DNA from: Kitasatospora sp. NBC_01287
GTDB lineage: Bacteria; Actinomycetota; Actinomycetes; Streptomycetales; Streptomycetaceae
NCBI RefSeq assembly: GCF_026340565.1
Contig: NZ_JAPEPB010000001.1
Location: 7,042,001 to 7,106,000 of the forward strand
Direction of reading: 5' to 3'
DNA length: 64,000 nt
The translations under genes were made by a program, and so were the position numbers. Every line of letters starts with the position of its first letter. Position 1 is the stretch's first letter. A model generated the notes under the pieces. That model was not told the DNA's origin and did no database searches. It saw only the letters and a list, made by a program, of their open reading frames with translations. Shown in pieces: positions 16,276-25,521 of the stretch.

Positions 16276-16333
16276 GTCCACCAGGTTAGACGAGGTGGGG
16301 CGGGGGGCGTCCTGTGACCTGCATAACTGGCGA

Positions 16334-16789
16334 TTATGAGGGCGGGTCCTCCAGGCCGTCGATAGCCAGATCAGCCAGTCGTACCTGGTACCAGACGTCG
16401 ATGCTCCGGCCGTCGCCGAACCGCTCGGTGAGGATCACCGTGCTGTGGCCGGCGCCGCTGCCGTTGTACCGCACCGACCAGCCGTTCGGTACGTTCTGCG
16501 CCCGGAAGACCGGGTCGGCGTTGTGGGTGACGGCCCACTGGTCGAGATCGGTGTCGAGCTGGGCGGTGAGGAACTTCGCGCGCACCCCGGCGGTGTCGGT
16601 GCCGGGGTTCTGGCCCCGCACGGCGGCCCGGTACTGGCCGAAAAAGGTGTTGACCTGGTCCGAGGCGCGGTCCTGCCGCGGCACGGCGTGCGCGGGCCCG
16701 GCCAGCAGGCCGGCGAGTGCGAGGGAGGAGACCGCGGCGAGCGCGGTGCGGATGCGTGGCATGAGGCCATTCTGTGGCCGTGCGATCAC
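16334..16789 (-). CDS. Secreted protein of unknown function
   Basis: This 151-residue protein has a clear signal peptide (PRIRTALAAVSSLALAGLLA, cleavage after GPAHA). The mature domain of about 115 residues is rich in aromatic and polar residues and has no Cys (NTFFGQYRAAVRGQ, WSVRYNGSGAGHSTVILTE, VWYQVRLADLAI). ATG 16789 has GGAG four nt upstream; ATG 16762 would give a more conventional signal peptide but lacks a ribosome site. The family is not recognised by name. Confidence 0.7.
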   Translation of the reverse strand: MIARPQNGLMPRIRTALAAVSSLALAGLLAGPAHAVPRQDRASDQVNTFFGQYRAAVRGQNPGTDTAGVRAKFLTAQLDTDLDQWAVTHNADPVFRAQNVPNGWSVRYNGSGAGHSTVILTERFGDGRSIDVWYQVRLADLAIDGLEDPPS

Positions 16790-16810
16790 GCTCCGTGAGG
16801 CGACGCGCAG

Positions 16811-16851
16811 TCCCGTGTGGGAAGTCGATCGAGTCGACTTCCCACACGGGA
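16811..16851 (-). terminator. Very strong hairpin after trxA
   Basis: A perfect 18-bp stem starting TCCCGTGTGGGAAG at 16811 and closing at 16851 has a 5-nt TCGAG loop. It lies 30 nt after the thioredoxin stop. Confidence 0.85.
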
Positions 16852-16880
16852 CCGCGCCCGAGCCCGAGGGTGGAGCAGGA

Positions 16881-17270
<390 letters not shown>

Positions 17271-17296
17271 GTCCGGCCCAACCTCCCCCGCCCCAG

Positions 17297-17360
17297 CCCT
17301 ATTCCGCGGCCCTATTCCGCGGCCTTGTTCCGCGGCCCTGTTCCGCGGCCCTGTTCCGCG
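17297..17360. repeat. 13-bp tandem repeat across reductase stop
   Basis: Five copies of ccctgttccgcgg/ccctattccgcgg run from the intergenic spacer through the stop codon at 17312 and encode the last residues (QGRGTGPRNKAAE). Confidence 0.85.
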
Positions 17361-18931
17361 TCGTCCGTACGGTCCGCGTCCCGGTAGGTCTCCAGCAGCC
17401 GCAGCCAGACCTCGCTGACCGTGGGGTAGGCCGGCACCGCGTGCCAGAGCCGGCCGATCGGCACCTCACCGACCACCGCCACCGTCGCCGAGTGCAGCAG
17501 CTCGCCCACCCCGGGGCCGACGAAGGTGACCCCGAGCAGCACCTCGCGCTCCAGGTCGACCACCATCCGGGCCCGCCCCCGGTAGTCGTCGGCGGCCAGC
17601 GAGGCGCCCGCCACCTGGCCGATCTCGTAGTCGACCACCTCGACCCGGTGCCCGGCCTCGCGCGCCTGCGCCGCCGAGAGGCCGACCGCCGCCACCTCCG
17701 GCTCGGTGAAGATCACCTGCGGCACCGCGGCCAGGTCGGCGGTGGCCCGGTGCGCGCCCCAGGGGGCCGGGTCCAGCGGCCGCCCCAGCGCCCGGGCGGC
17801 GACCGCGGCGCCCGCGATCCGGGCCTGGTACTTGCCCTGGTGGGTGAGGAGCGCGCGGTGGTTGACGTCGCCGGCCGCGTACAGCCAGCCGCCCTCGACC
17901 CCCTGGACCGCGCAGCCGTCGTCCACCGCCAGCCAGTCGCCGTCCCGCAGGCCGACGCTCGCCAGGCCCAGCGCCTCGGTGCGCGGGGCCCGCCCGGTGG
18001 CGTAGAGCAGCTCCTCGGCGACCAGCTCGGCGCCGTCGGCGAGCCGCACGGTCACCACCGCGCCGTCCCGCGCCACCGAGGCCACCTCCGTGTCCAGCCG
18101 CACCTCGACACCCGCCGCGCGCAGCCCGTCCGCCACCAGCTCGCCCGCGAACGGCTCCAGGCGCGGCAGCAGCCCGCCGCCGCGGACCAGCAGGGTGACC
18201 CGGGCGCCCAGCGCCTGCCAGGCCGCCGCCATCTCCACCCCCACCACGCCGCCGCCGACCACCAGCAGCCGGTCCGGCACGGCCTTGGCGCTGGTCGCCT
18301 CCCGGCTGGTCCACGGCGCGGCCTCGGCCAGGCCCGGCACCCCGCCGGGCAGCACCGCCCGGGTGCCGGTGGCCACGACCACCGCGTGCCGGGCGGTCAG
18401 CACCCGCTCACCGCCCGCCGGGGTGCGCACCACCACCCGGCGCGGCCCGTCCAGCCGGCCTTCGCCGCGCACCAGGTCGATGCCGACCCCGGCCATCCAG
18501 TCGGCCTGCCCGTCGTCCTTCCAGTGCGAGGTGAAGGAGTCCCGGCGGGCCAGCACCGCCGCCGCGTCCAGCGCGCCGGTGACGGCCTCGCGCGAGCCGG
18601 CCACCGCGCGGGCGGCGGCCAGCGCGGCCGACGGGCGCAGCAGCGCCTTGCTCGGCATGCAGGCCCAGTACGAGCACTCGCCGCCGACCAGCTCGCTCTC
18701 CACCAGGGCCGTGCTCAGCCCGGCGGCCCGCGTCCGGTCGGCAACGTTCTCGCCTGTCGGCCCGCCGCCCAGCACGATGACGTCGTACTCCGCGCTGTCG
18801 GAGGCGGAGGCGCTGGCAGCAGCATCGGCCCGGGCGCTCAAGGGCTCGGCGCTCAAGGGCTCGGCGCCCAAGGGCTCGGCACTCTCGGGCTCGGAGCTGT
18901 AGCGCTGGGTGGGGTCGGGCTGGGGGGTCAT
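17312..18931 (-). CDS. FAD/NAD(P) disulfide oxidoreductase (lipoamide dehydrogenase-like)
   Basis: Class I pyridine nucleotide-disulfide reductase of 539 residues. FAD motif VIVLGGGPTGENVA, redox pair in GGECSYWACMPSKALL (CX4C), NAD(P) motif LLVVGGGVVGVEMAAA, ATG motif LLYATGRAP, and C-terminal His-Glu segment LWHAVPAYPTVSEVW are all present. It is followed by thioredoxin, but the fold is that of Lpd/mycothiol-type reductases rather than thioredoxin reductase, so the true substrate is open. Residues 13-45 are pentapeptide repeats (SAEPL/GAEPL) from a 15-bp DNA repeat; the ends of both termini are repeat-derived. ATG 18931 has GGGAG seven nt upstream. Confidence 0.9.
   Translation of the reverse strand: MTPQPDPTQRYSSEPESAEPLGAEPLSAEPLSARADAAASASASDSAEYDVIVLGGGPTGENVADRTRAAGLSTALVESELVGGECSYWACMPSKALLRPSAALAAARAVAGSREAVTGALDAAAVLARRDSFTSHWKDDGQADWMAGVGIDLVRGEGRLDGPRRVVVRTPAGGERVLTARHAVVVATGTRAVLPGGVPGLAEAAPWTSREATSAKAVPDRLLVVGGGVVGVEMAAAWQALGARVTLLVRGGGLLPRLEPFAGELVADGLRAAGVEVRLDTEVASVARDGAVVTVRLADGAELVAEELLYATGRAPRTEALGLASVGLRDGDWLAVDDGCAVQGVEGGWLYAAGDVNHRALLTHQGKYQARIAGAAVAARALGRPLDPAPWGAHRATADLAAVPQVIFTEPEVAAVGLSAAQAREAGHRVEVVDYEIGQVAGASLAADDYRGRARMVVDLEREVLLGVTFVGPGVGELLHSATVAVVGEVPIGRLWHAVPAYPTVSEVWLRLLETYRDADRTDDAEQGRGTGPRNKAAE
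18834..18893. repeat. 15-bp tandem repeat in N-terminal coding region
   Basis: Four copies of gcgctcaagggctcg and variants, read on the minus strand as the pentapeptides AEPLS/AEPLG. Confidence 0.85.
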
Positions 18932-19000
18932 CCGGATCTCCCTGGGGACGGCTGCCGCACGGCTGATGCGGTGTCAGCCATCCTCGGGCACCCGGAGCAC

Positions 19001-19987
19001 TCAGAGCGCCTTCTGCCGCTGCAACAGGCCGAAGGCGGCCCAGCCCGGCAGCACCGGCAGCAGCAGGGTGATCAGCCGGAAGAGCACCACCGGCGCCAGC
19101 GCCTGAGTGGTGCCGAGCCCGGTGGTGGTGGACAGCAGCGCCGCGGTGGCCGCCTCCACCCCACCGACCCCGGCCGGGGTCGGCACCGCGGAGCCGAGCG
19201 CGTTGCCGAGCAGGAAGGCCACCGCCACCGGCGCGAACCCCGGGTCGGCGCCGGTGGCCCGCACGCAGCTGTAGAGGCAGGCCGCCAGGGTCATCGAGAC
19301 CAGCAGCTGGCCGAGCACCCCGACGGCCAGGTGGCGCGGATGGCGGGCCAGATCGCGCAGCCGGGTCAGCGAGCCCTCGGTCACCGGGCGCAGCCAGGCC
19401 AGCACCTGGCGCCTGGGCCCGGGGACGGTGAGCAGGGCCAGGGCGAGCACGGCCAGCGCGCCGACGCCGACGAGGGCGATCAGCTCGCCGGTGCCGTCCG
19501 CGTGGCGGTCCGGCTGGAACCCGGTCAGCCAGAGGAAGAAGGCCAGCTGGGTCATGTGCAGCACCAGGCCGAGCAGCGAGCCGGCCCCGATGCTGGAGGC
19601 CGCCGGGCCCGGCGCTATGCCGGCCCGCAGCAGCAGCCGGGTGTTCAGCGCCATCCCGCCGAAGCCGCCGGGCGCCACCAGTTTGACGAAGGCGCCGGCG
19701 AGCTGGGCCAGCCCGGCCCTGGCGAACCCGATCCGCTCCGGCACGAAGCCGAGGAACCCCATGGTCGCCGCCGGGTAGCTGGCCGCCATCGCGAGCACCG
19801 CCAGCAGCGTCCAGGCCGGGTCGGCGTCGAGCACCATGCGCACGCGGGTGCCCTGCAGGTAGAGCAATAAGGTGAAGACCAGCGCCCCCGCCGCCATGAT
19901 CGCCGTGCGCGGCCTGACCCAACCGGGCCTGCGCGCCCGCCTCGTCTGCGATATCCCCGTGGTCACGCTCGCATGGTCCCACGACAC
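19001..19987 (-). CDS. Integral membrane protein, lysylphosphatidylglycerol synthase TM region-like
   Basis: This 328-residue protein has about eight hydrophobic spans. It shows the family-type motifs KLVAPGGFGGMALNTRLL and LGSAVPTPAGVGGVEAA, which mark UPF0104/AglD-like flippase-domain proteins. It lacks the extra C-terminal synthase domain of full MprF. GTG 19987 or the in-frame GTG at 19966 could start it. It probably handles a lipid or polyprenyl-linked compound in the membrane; the specific role is unknown. Confidence 0.82.
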   Translation of the reverse strand: MSWDHASVTTGISQTRRARRPGWVRPRTAIMAAGALVFTLLLYLQGTRVRMVLDADPAWTLLAVLAMAASYPAATMGFLGFVPERIGFARAGLAQLAGAFVKLVAPGGFGGMALNTRLLLRAGIAPGPAASSIGAGSLLGLVLHMTQLAFFLWLTGFQPDRHADGTGELIALVGVGALAVLALALLTVPGPRRQVLAWLRPVTEGSLTRLRDLARHPRHLAVGVLGQLLVSMTLAACLYSCVRATGADPGFAPVAVAFLLGNALGSAVPTPAGVGGVEAATAALLSTTTGLGTTQALAPVVLFRLITLLLPVLPGWAAFGLLQRQKAL

Positions 19988-20105
19988 CCTTGAGCGACGC
20001 CTGGCCGTTTCTGGACCCCGGCATGTACGGGACGACCGGTACTAAGGGATTCCTCACGTTCCGTACCCTCGTGCCCGCTCCGCGGCCCGTGGCATACTCC
20101 GAATC

Positions 20106-20768
20106 GTGACCTTCTGCCACTCGACCCGGACGCTGCGGGCGCTGCTCTTCGCGGCGCTCGCCGTTCCGCTGTCCGCGGCGGGTCACGTGGTGGTCACCGG
20201 GCAGGCGCTGCCGCTGAGCGTGGTGGCCCTCGCCGGGGTGATCGTCTTCCTGGTGGCCGCGCTGCTGGCCGGCGCCGACCGCGGCTTCGCGCAGATCGCC
20301 GCGCTGCTGCTGCCGGTCGAGCTGCTGCTCAACACCACCTTCAACCTGGGCCAGGAGACCTGTGCCCGCCCCACCACAGGGGCGCTCGCCCACCAGGGCG
20401 GCCACGGCCTCGACCTGGTGGTCTGCGGCGGCGGCCAGGTGGGCGGCGGCGAGGGCGTTCTCACGCTCGCCCCCACGATGTTGGAAGTCGTGCTGCTGGC
20501 CGTGCACGTGGCGCTCTCACTGCTCGCCGCGTTCTGCCTGCAGCTGGCCGACGCCGCCCTGGTGCGGCTGCCCGAGCTGATCGGCTCGCTGGCCCGGCTG
20601 GCCCCGGACGCGCTGCGCGCCCTGCTGCTGCTCGCGCCGCTGCCGGCCCGCCCCGCGCCCGGCGCGCCGCTGCCCGAGCCCCGGCCCGAGCACGCGCCCA
20701 CCGAGGACCTGCCGCTCGCGCCCTCGCGCCGCCGCGGTCCGCCGGCGTCCTTCGCGCTCGCCTGCTGA
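20106..20768 (+). CDS. Membrane protein of unknown function
   Basis: This 220-residue protein has hydrophobic spans at about 10-25, 33-55, 60-78 and 125-150. A loop contains GHGLDLVVCGGGQVGGGEG, and a long Pro/Arg-rich cytoplasmic-like tail follows (155-220). GTG 20106 follows a CATACT hexamer at the right distance for a leaderless transcript. It has the look of a poorly characterised Streptomyces membrane protein; no function can be given. It lies divergent from the LPG-synthase-like gene and 120 nt before the DsbA gene. Confidence 0.65.
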   Translation: MTFCHSTRTLRALLFAALAVPLSAAGHVVVTGQALPLSVVALAGVIVFLVAALLAGADRGFAQIAALLLPVELLLNTTFNLGQETCARPTTGALAHQGGHGLDLVVCGGGQVGGGEGVLTLAPTMLEVVLLAVHVALSLLAAFCLQLADAALVRLPELIGSLARLAPDALRALLLLAPLPARPAPGAPLPEPRPEHAPTEDLPLAPSRRRGPPASFALAC

Positions 20769-20888
20769 GCCCCTCCCGCCCCGAGGCGGGGAGCCGGGCC
20801 TGCGGCGCGCGTCGCTGACGCCCACCTCCCCCTTCGAGCGTCCGGCCGCCTTGGTGCGCGCCGTGTGACGCGGTCAGGACCGACCTCC

Positions 20889-21704
20889 ATGAGCAGCAAG
20901 CCGAACAAGCCCCAGAACCACCAGCAGAAGAGCACCGCCCGCCGGGAGGCGCTGCACGAGGCCCGGCTGCGCGAGCAGCAGGCCGAGACCCGGCGCCGGC
21001 GGATCGTGATCGGCGTCTCGGCGGCCCTGGTGCTCGCGCTCTGCGGCGGCGTGGCGATCGCCGTCTCGGGCGGCAGCGGGCACAGCGGCGGAGCGGCCGC
21101 GAGCGCCCCGGTGGTGGCGCCGGCCAACACGAGCGGACCGAACGGCACCGTGATCACCTACGGCAACGCCAACGCCCCGCACACGCTGGACGTCTACGAG
21201 GACTTCCGCTGCCCGATCTGCAAGAAGTTCGAGACCAGCGACGGCCAGGCGGTCCAGGCGCTGGCCGACAACGGCACGTACAAGATCCAGTACCACATGG
21301 CCGCGTTCCTGGACGACAACCTCGGCGGCAAGGGCTCGATCACCGCGCTGGCGGCGGCGGGTGCCGCGCTGAACCAGAGCCCGGCCGACTTCAAGAAGTT
21401 CCACGACGCGCTCTACGCCAACCAGCCGGACGAGCAGACCGACGGCTACGGCGACGTCAACACGGTGCTCTACGTGGCCGCCAAGGCCGGTCTGAACTCC
21501 GACGCCTTCGTCAACGCGGTCAAGGCGAACACCTACCTGCCCTGGGCCCAGCAGGTGGCCACCGCCTTCAACAGCAGCGGCGTGACCGGCACCCCGACCA
21601 TGAAGCTGGACGGCAAGCAGTTGACCCTCTTCGACAGCAGCGGCAACCCGATCAGCGCCGACCAGTACACCGCGCTGATCCAGCAGAGCGCCGGGACCAA
21701 GTGA
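20889..21704 (+). CDS. Membrane-anchored DsbA-like thiol-disulfide oxidoreductase
   Basis: This 271-residue protein has a basic, Gln-rich N-terminal tail, one membrane span (about 38-60), and an extracellular thioredoxin-fold domain. The active site is DFRCPICKKFE, and the cis-Pro segment is SGVTGTPTMKL. It should introduce or shuffle disulfides in exported proteins. ATG 20889 has AGGA upstream; a GTG at 20865 is possible. The stop overlaps the VKOR start by 4 nt, and VKOR is the expected partner that re-oxidises DsbA in actinobacteria. Confidence 0.92.
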   Translation: MSSKPNKPQNHQQKSTARREALHEARLREQQAETRRRRIVIGVSAALVLALCGGVAIAVSGGSGHSGGAAASAPVVAPANTSGPNGTVITYGNANAPHTLDVYEDFRCPICKKFETSDGQAVQALADNGTYKIQYHMAAFLDDNLGGKGSITALAAAGAALNQSPADFKKFHDALYANQPDEQTDGYGDVNTVLYVAAKAGLNSDAFVNAVKANTYLPWAQQVATAFNSSGVTGTPTMKLDGKQLTLFDSSGNPISADQYTALIQQSAGTK

Positions 21705-22336
21705 GCGCCGCCCTGGCCACCGGGGCCCGGCAGGAGCCGGTGACCCGGCCGGGCCCCGGGCGGGCGTTCGCCTGGCTGCTGGTGGTGGCCGGGGCGCTGG
21801 GGCTGGCCGCCTCCGCGATCCTCACCATCGACAAGTTCGAGCTGCTGAAGAACCCGCACACCGCGCTCAACTGCAACATCAACCCGGTGATCGCCTGCGG
21901 TTCGGTGATGACCAGCCACCAGGCCTCCGCCTTCGGGTTCCCCAACTCGCTGCTCGGCCTGGTCGGCTTCGCCGTGGTGCTGGCCACCGGCGCCGGGATG
22001 CTGGCCGGAGCCCGCTACCGCCGCTGGTACTGGCTCGGCCTGCAACTGGGCACCACGCTCGGGCTGGCGCTGATCCACTGGCTGATCAGCCAGTCGCTCT
22101 ACTCGATCGGCGCGCTCTGCCCGTACTGCATGGTCGTCTGGACGGTGACCATCGCGCTCTTCTGGTACACCACGCTGGCCAACCTGCGCACCGGCGTGAT
22201 CCCGGTGGGCGAGCGGTTGAAGCCGGTGGTGCGGGAGTTGAACCGGTACCACTGGGTGGTCCCGGTGCTCTGGTACGCGGTGATCGCGCTGATGATCCTG
22301 GGCCGGTTCTGGTATTACTGGAAGACCCTTCTCTGA
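21701..22336 (+). CDS. VKOR-family protein (DsbA re-oxidising enzyme)
   Basis: This 211-residue membrane protein has four to five spans. The loop Cys pair in LNCNINPVIACGSV (CX7C) and the membrane CPYC motif (SIGALCPYCMVV) are both diagnostic for vitamin K epoxide reductase homologues, which pass electrons from DsbA to a quinone. GTG start shares GTGA with the dsbA stop. The pair forms a complete disulfide-forming module. Confidence 0.94.
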   Translation: MSAALATGARQEPVTRPGPGRAFAWLLVVAGALGLAASAILTIDKFELLKNPHTALNCNINPVIACGSVMTSHQASAFGFPNSLLGLVGFAVVLATGAGMLAGARYRRWYWLGLQLGTTLGLALIHWLISQSLYSIGALCPYCMVVWTVTIALFWYTTLANLRTGVIPVGERLKPVVRELNRYHWVVPVLWYAVIALMILGRFWYYWKTLL

Positions 22337-22487
22337 CCGCCGAGTTGCGGTCTGCGGTGGCCCCCGGGTGGCACTGTCACGGTGCTGCCCGGGTTCTGCC
22401 ACAGCCGTGTATCAGCGCGGATCGCGGGCCCCTTTTGCGGCAAGACTGAGCGTGACAGCCAGTACGGCGCCGCGAAGGAGTACCACC

Positions 22488-23237
22488 ATGTCCCGCAGGA
22501 CCGCCCGGACCCCGATCGCCGCGGCCGCGTTGGTGGCCGCGGCGGCCGCCCTCACGCTGACGGGATGCTCCTCGTCGGCGACCGGCAACGCCTCGTCCCC
22601 GCCGCCGGCAGGTGCCGCGAGCGCTCCGACCGGCTCGGGCCCCGCCGCCTCGAACCCGGCCCCCGCGACCTCGGGGGTGACGACGCCCGGGACGACCGCA
22701 CCCTCGGGCTCCGGCCCGACGACCGCGCCCGGGAGCACCGCCCCCAGGACCACCGCCCCCGCGGGCACCGGGCCCACGGTCGCGCCCACCACCGCCTCGC
22801 TGCCCGACACCCCGGCGGGCCCGGGTGCCTGCACCAGCGCCGAGCTGAGCGTGGCGCAGACCAACCCGAACGTCGGCGCCGGCCAGTACTACTCCACCCT
22901 GGTCTTCACCAACACCTCCAGCCGCACCTGCACCCTCGCCGGCTACCCCGGGGTCTCCTACGTGGCCGCGGCGGGCCAGCAGTCCGGCAACCCCGCCACC
23001 CGCACCGGCACGCAGTACGCCACGGTGACCCTCGCCCCGCACGGCACCGCGAAGGCCACCCTGCACGACGCCAACGGCGCGGGCGGCTACGACCCAGGGC
23101 AGTGCCAGCTCACCCCCGCCCAGGGCCTGCGGATCTACCCGCCCGGCGAGAAGGCCGCGCTCTTCCTGCCCTGGCAGACCCAGCACTGCGCGGGCCCGAG
23201 CATCCACGCGCTGACCATCGGCCCGCTCACCTCCTGA
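22488..23237 (+). CDS. DUF4232 lipoprotein
   Basis: This 249-residue protein has a lipoprotein signal (ALTLTGCSSS, lipobox Cys near 27). A Pro/Thr/Ser-rich linker spans about 28-105. The C-terminal DUF4232 domain has LSVAQTNPNVGAGQYYSTLV, TNTSSRTCTLAGYPGVSYV and LFLPWQTQHCAG, including three Cys of the family. AAGGAG lies 7 nt before ATG 22488. It is anchored outside the membrane; the function of DUF4232 is not known. Confidence 0.9.
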   Translation: MSRRTARTPIAAAALVAAAAALTLTGCSSSATGNASSPPPAGAASAPTGSGPAASNPAPATSGVTTPGTTAPSGSGPTTAPGSTAPRTTAPAGTGPTVAPTTASLPDTPAGPGACTSAELSVAQTNPNVGAGQYYSTLVFTNTSSRTCTLAGYPGVSYVAAAGQQSGNPATRTGTQYATVTLAPHGTAKATLHDANGAGGYDPGQCQLTPAQGLRIYPPGEKAALFLPWQTQHCAGPSIHALTIGPLTS

Positions 23238-23300
23238 GTCCGCGGTCCGGAGCCCTGAGCCCGGCCCGCTGAACGCCACCGCCTCCCCGTGCGTACCCCT

Positions 23301-23330
23301 GGGTGCGGCAGCCGTCCGGCTGTCGCACCC
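23301..23330 (+). terminator. Hairpin after DUF4232 gene
   Basis: Fourteen-base arms (GGGTGCGGCAGCCG and CGGCTGTCGCACCC) pair with one mismatch around a 2-nt centre. Confidence 0.65.
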
Positions 23331-23333
23331 GAG

Positions 23334-23396
23334 CAGTTCGCACAGTTCGCACAGTTCGCACAGTTCGTACTGTTCGCACAGCTCGCACAGTTCGCG
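23334..23396. repeat. 9-bp tandem repeat upstream of lipoprotein gene
   Basis: Seven copies of cagttcgca with single changes fill the leader between the hairpin and the ribosome-binding site GGGAGG of the next gene. No spacers exist, so it is not CRISPR. It could be a protein-binding iteron or simple slippage product. Confidence 0.85.
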
Positions 23397-23410
23397 CCTG
23401 GGAGGCCACC

Positions 23411-24016
23411 ATGTCGAACCTCCGCCGCATCGGGACGCTGGCCGCCAGTGGCGCGGCCGTGCTCGCCTTCGCCACCGCCTGCGGCTCCAGCGGGTCCTCG
23501 TCCAGCGGCTCCGCGGCCGGCAGCCCGGCACCGAGCATGAGCGCGCCGGCCCCCTCGTCCGCCACCCCGGCCACGCCGCCGCCGGCGGGCTCCTCGGCCC
23601 CGGCCCTGAAGGTGACCACCGATCCCAAGCTCGGCCAGATCGTCACCGACAGCAACGGCTTCACCCTCTACCGTTTCGACCAGGACAGCGCCAGCCCGCC
23701 GAAGTCCACCTGCGACGGCTCCTGCGCCACCCTCTGGCCGGCCGCCGTGGCGCCCGCCCAGCCGACCGGCAGCGGCGTCAACGCCGCCATGATCGGCACG
23801 CTCACCCGGGCCGACGGCACCAAGCAGCTGACCCTGAACGGCTGGCCGCTCTACCGCTACATGCCGGACACCAAGCCCGGCGACACCAACGGCGAGGGCG
23901 TCGGCGGCGTCTGGTTCGCGGCGACCCCGACCGGTGGCAAGGCGATGCCCGCCACCACGGCCCCGAGCAGCCCGAGCAGCCCGTCCAGCGGCGGGACCTC
24001 CGGTGGCGGCTACTGA
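23411..24016 (+). CDS. COG4315-type lipoprotein (Lipoprotein_15 repeat)
   Basis: This 201-residue lipoprotein has a lipobox (FATACGSSG) and a Ser/Pro linker. Two Lipoprotein_15 units follow: VTDSNGFTLYRFDQDSASPP with CDGSCATLWPA, and LTLNGWPLYRYMPDTKPGDT. The tail is Ser/Gly. GGGAGG precedes ATG 23411. The family is extracytoplasmic and of unknown function. It precedes an ECF sigma gene by 41 nt, an arrangement that suggests it belongs to, or is read with, the sigma/anti-sigma unit. Confidence 0.9.
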   Translation: MSNLRRIGTLAASGAAVLAFATACGSSGSSSSGSAAGSPAPSMSAPAPSSATPATPPPAGSSAPALKVTTDPKLGQIVTDSNGFTLYRFDQDSASPPKSTCDGSCATLWPAAVAPAQPTGSGVNAAMIGTLTRADGTKQLTLNGWPLYRYMPDTKPGDTNGEGVGGVWFAATPTGGKAMPATTAPSSPSSPSSGGTSGGGY

Positions 24017-24057
24017 CCGGGTGTCAGCGGTGCTGACCGTTCGACCTGGAGGTACGG

Positions 24058-24615
24058 GTGCGCCAGGATGGCCTTGTGACCGATGACCCCCGCAGCCGCG
24101 GCGCCGCGGGCACGGGCGAGGAGCTGATCCGGGCCCTCTACCGGGACCACGCGGGCCCGCTCTACGGCTTCGTCCTGCACCTGGTGGGCGGCGACCGGCA
24201 GCGCGCCGAGGACGTGGTCCAGGAGACCCTGGTGCGCGCGTGGAAGCACGCCGACCAGCTGGACCCGGCGGCGGGCTCGGTCCGGCCGTGGCTGGTCACG
24301 GTGGCCCGGCGGATCGTGATCGACGACCACCGGCGGGCGGTCGCCCGGCCCCCGGAGACCGATGCGTCGCCCCTGGAGCTGCTGCCCGCCGTGGACGAAC
24401 TCGACCGGGCGCTGCGGATGATGGCCATCACCGACGCGCTCGGGGCGCTCACCGAGGCACACCGCGAGGTGGTCGTGGCGACCTACCTGCGCGGCCGCAC
24501 GGTCGCCGAGGCCGCGGTCGAACTGGGCATCCCGGAAGGTACGGTGAAGTCGCGGGTCTTCTACGCGCTGCGCTCGCTGAAGATCGCGCTGGAGGAACGG
24601 GGAGTGACGTCGTGA
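24058..24615 (+). CDS. ECF sigma factor (sigma-70 family)
   Basis: This 185-residue protein has sigma region 2 (ALYRDHAGPLYGFVLHLVGG through AEDVVQETLVRAWKH and the RPWLVTVARRIVIDDHRR segment). Region 4 follows (AHREVVVATYLRGRTVAEAA, IPEGTVKSRVFYALRSLK). GTG 24058 has GGAGG five nt upstream; GTG 24076 is a possible second start. It overlaps the anti-sigma start by 4 nt. Promoter specificity is not evident, and no matching -35/-10 pair could be assigned with certainty in the window. Confidence 0.94.
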   Translation: MRQDGLVTDDPRSRGAAGTGEELIRALYRDHAGPLYGFVLHLVGGDRQRAEDVVQETLVRAWKHADQLDPAAGSVRPWLVTVARRIVIDDHRRAVARPPETDASPLELLPAVDELDRALRMMAITDALGALTEAHREVVVATYLRGRTVAEAAVELGIPEGTVKSRVFYALRSLKIALEERGVTS

Positions 24616-25433
24616 CAGCGCCCCAGGGTCCTTGGGACCCGCAGCACGGGCCCGACCCGCGGGATGACCCGGCGTGCCCTGAGCGGCATCTGGACGCGGG
24701 CGCCTACGTGCTCGGCCTGCTCGACGCCTCCGACCTGGCGCGCTTCGAGGAGCACCTCGCCCACTGCCCGCGGTGCGCCGAGGAGGTCGCCTCGCTGGGC
24801 CGACTGGAGCCGCTGCTGGCCGAGTTCAAGGCCGACAGCGCGGCACTCGTGGGCGCGGGCGCGGGAGCAGGCCGGGGCGAGAACGCCGGCCGGGGTGACC
24901 GGGGCGAGAGCGGCGGTCTGGTCGGCGCGAGCCTGGCCGGACCGGGCCCGCGGCTGCTGGACGGGCTGCTCGCCGAGGCCGCCGCCACCCGCCGGCGCAC
25001 CCGGGTGCGCCGGCGCTGGCTGGTCGCGGTCGCGGCGGTGCTGGTCGTGGGCGGCCCGGCCGCCACCGCGGCGGTGCTGGACGGCGGTGGCACGGGCGGC
25101 GCCCCGGTGGCCGCCGCGGCGGCCCACAGCGCGAGTGCGCCGGACGGGGCCAGCGCGAGTGTCGCGGTGACCCCGACCAGCTGGGGCAGCTCGGTGACCC
25201 TGCGGCTCGCCGGGGTGGCCGGCCCGCGCAGCTGCGACCTGGTGGCCGTCTCGACCCAGGGCGCGCGCCAGACGGTCGCCAGCTGGACGGTGCCGGCGGG
25301 CGGCTACGGCAGTGCGCCGGCCGCCCGGCTGACCACCTCGGGCGGCACCGGCTTCCAGCCCGGTGAGATCAGCCACTTCGAGGTCCGCGACCTGCTCAGC
25401 GACCAGCTGCTGCTCTCGATCCCGGCGCACTGA
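24612..25433 (+). CDS. Zinc-binding anti-sigma factor (zf-HC2), membrane-anchored
   Basis: This 273-residue anti-sigma factor has an N-terminal zinc-binding motif in CPERHLDAGAYVLG and HLAHCPRCAEEV (HCxxC), a Gly-rich linker, one membrane span (RRRWLVAVAAVLVVGGPA, about 135-155), and an external anti-sigma-K-like beta domain (WGSSVTLRLAG to the end). It should hold the coupled ECF sigma factor inactive until an envelope signal arrives. A 14-bp repeat covers its stop. Confidence 0.92.
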   Translation: MTAPQGPWDPQHGPDPRDDPACPERHLDAGAYVLGLLDASDLARFEEHLAHCPRCAEEVASLGRLEPLLAEFKADSAALVGAGAGAGRGENAGRGDRGESGGLVGASLAGPGPRLLDGLLAEAAATRRRTRVRRRWLVAVAAVLVVGGPAATAAVLDGGGTGGAPVAAAAAHSASAPDGASASVAVTPTSWGSSVTLRLAGVAGPRSCDLVAVSTQGARQTVASWTVPAGGYGSAPAARLTTSGGTGFQPGEISHFEVRDLLSDQLLLSIPAH

Positions 25434-25484
25434 CCCGGGCGTACTGGCCCGGGCACACTGGCCCCGGCACACTGGCCCCGGCGC
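25429..25484. repeat. 14-bp tandem repeat across anti-sigma stop
   Basis: Four copies of actggccccggcac and variants begin two bases before the TGA stop and run into the spacer before cobN. Confidence 0.8.
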
Positions 25485-25521
25485 ACCGACCCCGCTGCCC
25501 GGCAGGCGAACTGACGTGGCG

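Noticed and set aside
23334..23396. Regular 9-bp array considered as CRISPR
   Set aside because: Units are contiguous without spacers, far too short for CRISPR repeats, and no cas genes are present.
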